Source of the DNA: Alphaproteobacteria bacterium
GTDB taxonomy: Bacteria; Pseudomonadota; Alphaproteobacteria; Caulobacterales; Caulobacteraceae
NCBI GenBank assembly: GCA_028869395.1
Contig: JAGWSE010000281.1
Location: 1-6,968 of the forward strand
Length of the DNA stretch: 6,968 bases
Direction: 5' to 3'
Part shown: piece by piece, positions 6,478 to 6,968 of the stretch
How positions within the stretch are numbered: the first letter of the stretch is position 1
Layout: each line of letters starts with the position of its first letter
The notes under the pieces: model-generated
Told to the model about the DNA's origin: nothing
Seen by the model: only the letters and a program-made list of their open reading frames with translations
The model's database searches: none
Translations under genes and position numbers: made by a program

Positions 6478-6577
6478 GAGACGATGACCTCTAAGCTACA
6501 TCGACCCATCTGCCCGCACGGCGGCCCAGGCGCCACTTAATTTGCGGTAATTCTCAGAGGCTTAAGCCTGATGGGGT
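6478..6577 (-). other. AT-richer intergenic region with 12-bp palindrome, upstream of pentapeptide gene
   Basis: This 100-bp gap follows the nrdJ stop. It contains a perfect palindrome, AGGCTTAAGCCT (6558-6569), and an AT-rich patch (6537-6554) that stands out in this GC-rich window. The palindrome could be a weak hairpin (4-bp stem, TTAA loop) without a T-tract, or an operator. I could not define -35 and -10 elements with confidence, but the promoter of the pentapeptide gene is likely here. Confidence 0.4.
6488..6492 (-). promoter_or_regulatory. Shine-Dalgarno of the pentapeptide-repeat gene
   Basis: AGAGG on the minus strand lies 10 nt before the ATG at 6477 and 13 nt before the second ATG at 6474. 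This supports the upstream start. Confidence 0.45.
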
Positions 6578-6968
6578 TCATCCGGGCTGGCCGGGGCCGA
6601 TCGGGACGGGATCCGTGCGGCCCGCGCGGGCGCCGCAGGTCTCGCAGATCAGCGCCGCGCCCTTGCGCACCACCGCCACGTCGCCGCAGGCCGCGCAGAC
6701 GTCGGCGGCCTCGGGAGCGCCCGAATTGGCCGCGCGGCCCGAGAGCGGCAGGAAGACGAGGTTGTCCGGCGTCGCGCCGCGCGCGAACCCGCGGGAGATG
6801 AAGTGGGAAGCGGGCTGCGGCGCCTCCGCGGTGGCGCCGTGGCCCTGGCCCAGGCCGTCGGCGTTCAGCTCGCCGGGGTCGATGTTGGCGAGGTCGTCGC
6901 GGCCCAGGTAGGAGATGCCCAGCTCGCGGAAGATGTAGTCGAGGATCGAGGTCGCCGACTTGACGGAG
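6578..6968 (-). CDS. nrdJ: Vitamin B12-dependent (class II) ribonucleotide reductase, C-terminal 129 residues
   Basis: This is the 3' end of a gene that enters from the right edge; only the last 129 codons are present. The segment begins SVKSATSILDYIFRELGISYLGRDDLA, the conserved region just before the tail of class II reductases (NrdJ). It ends in a zinc-ribbon-like tail with two cysteine pairs, CAAC and CETC (codons between 6635 and 6697), spaced 13 residues apart. The enzyme reduces ribonucleotides to deoxyribonucleotides with adenosylcobalamin as radical source. The tail cysteines are thought to shuttle electrons to the active site. A linker rich in Gly, Ala and Pro separates the two parts. 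The last residues (GRTDPVPIGPGQPG) run past the final CG more than in some homologues. The catalytic barrel is outside the window, so its state cannot be judged. Confidence 0.9.
   Translation of the reverse strand, partial: SVKSATSILDYIFRELGISYLGRDDLANIDPGELNADGLGQGHGATAEAPQPASHFISRGFARGATPDNLVFLPLSGRAANSGAPEAADVCAACGDVAVVRKGAALICETCGARAGRTDPVPIGPGQPG

Noticed and set aside
5791..6540. A 249-codon plus-strand frame with a regular VGxxEVG pattern
   Set aside because: The periodicity is a mirror of the pentapeptide repeats on the other strand, not a separate repeat protein.
1..6968. A new defence, mobile or biosynthetic system
   Set aside because: No transposase, integrase, restriction, toxin-antitoxin, CRISPR or biosynthetic signature is present; every substantial reading frame is explained by a housekeeping or common accessory family.

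Overview
This is a GC-rich window of about 7 kb. Its gene content and promoter-like motifs suggest a Caulobacterales-type alphaproteobacterium (Caulobacter or Phenylobacterium relatives). This is an inference from three things: third-position GC bias strong enough to leave long open frames antisense to real genes, the alphaproteobacterial form of AspRS motif 2, and a coenzyme B12-dependent ribonucleotide reductase. No mobile element, tRNA, rRNA or CRISPR array is visible, and the region reads as ordinary core chromosome.

Left part (1-2115, minus strand): a class III nucleotide cyclase fused to a STAND/AAA-type ATPase runs off the left edge. Upstream of it on the same strand is a small flavodoxin-fold protein. 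Its stop and the cyclase GTG are 156 bp apart, and both genes could share a transcript that reads leftward.

Middle (2116-5586, plus strand): a divergent 121-bp intergenic region leads into aspS (aspartyl-tRNA synthetase). Then come a small zinc-binding GFA/CENP-V-family protein and a long-form purC (SAICAR synthase), with gaps of 89 and 78 bp. The AspRS carries the histidine typical of non-discriminating enzymes, which would make Asp-tRNA(Asn) for GatCAB. The purC start lacks a Shine-Dalgarno sequence and sits just downstream of a good Caulobacter-type promoter, so its mRNA may be leaderless.

Right part (5587-6968, minus strand): a secreted pentapeptide-repeat protein converges on purC. A 100-bp AT-richer gap with a 12-bp palindrome separates it from the 3' end of nrdJ (class II ribonucleotide reductase), which enters from the right edge.

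The genes cover unrelated housekeeping tasks: translation, purine synthesis, dNTP synthesis, redox and signalling. I see no defence system, biosynthetic cluster or clearly new multi-gene system. The most interesting items are the AspRS specificity residue, the probable leaderless purC, the altered cyclase base-recognition position and the four-cysteine periplasmic pentapeptide protein.
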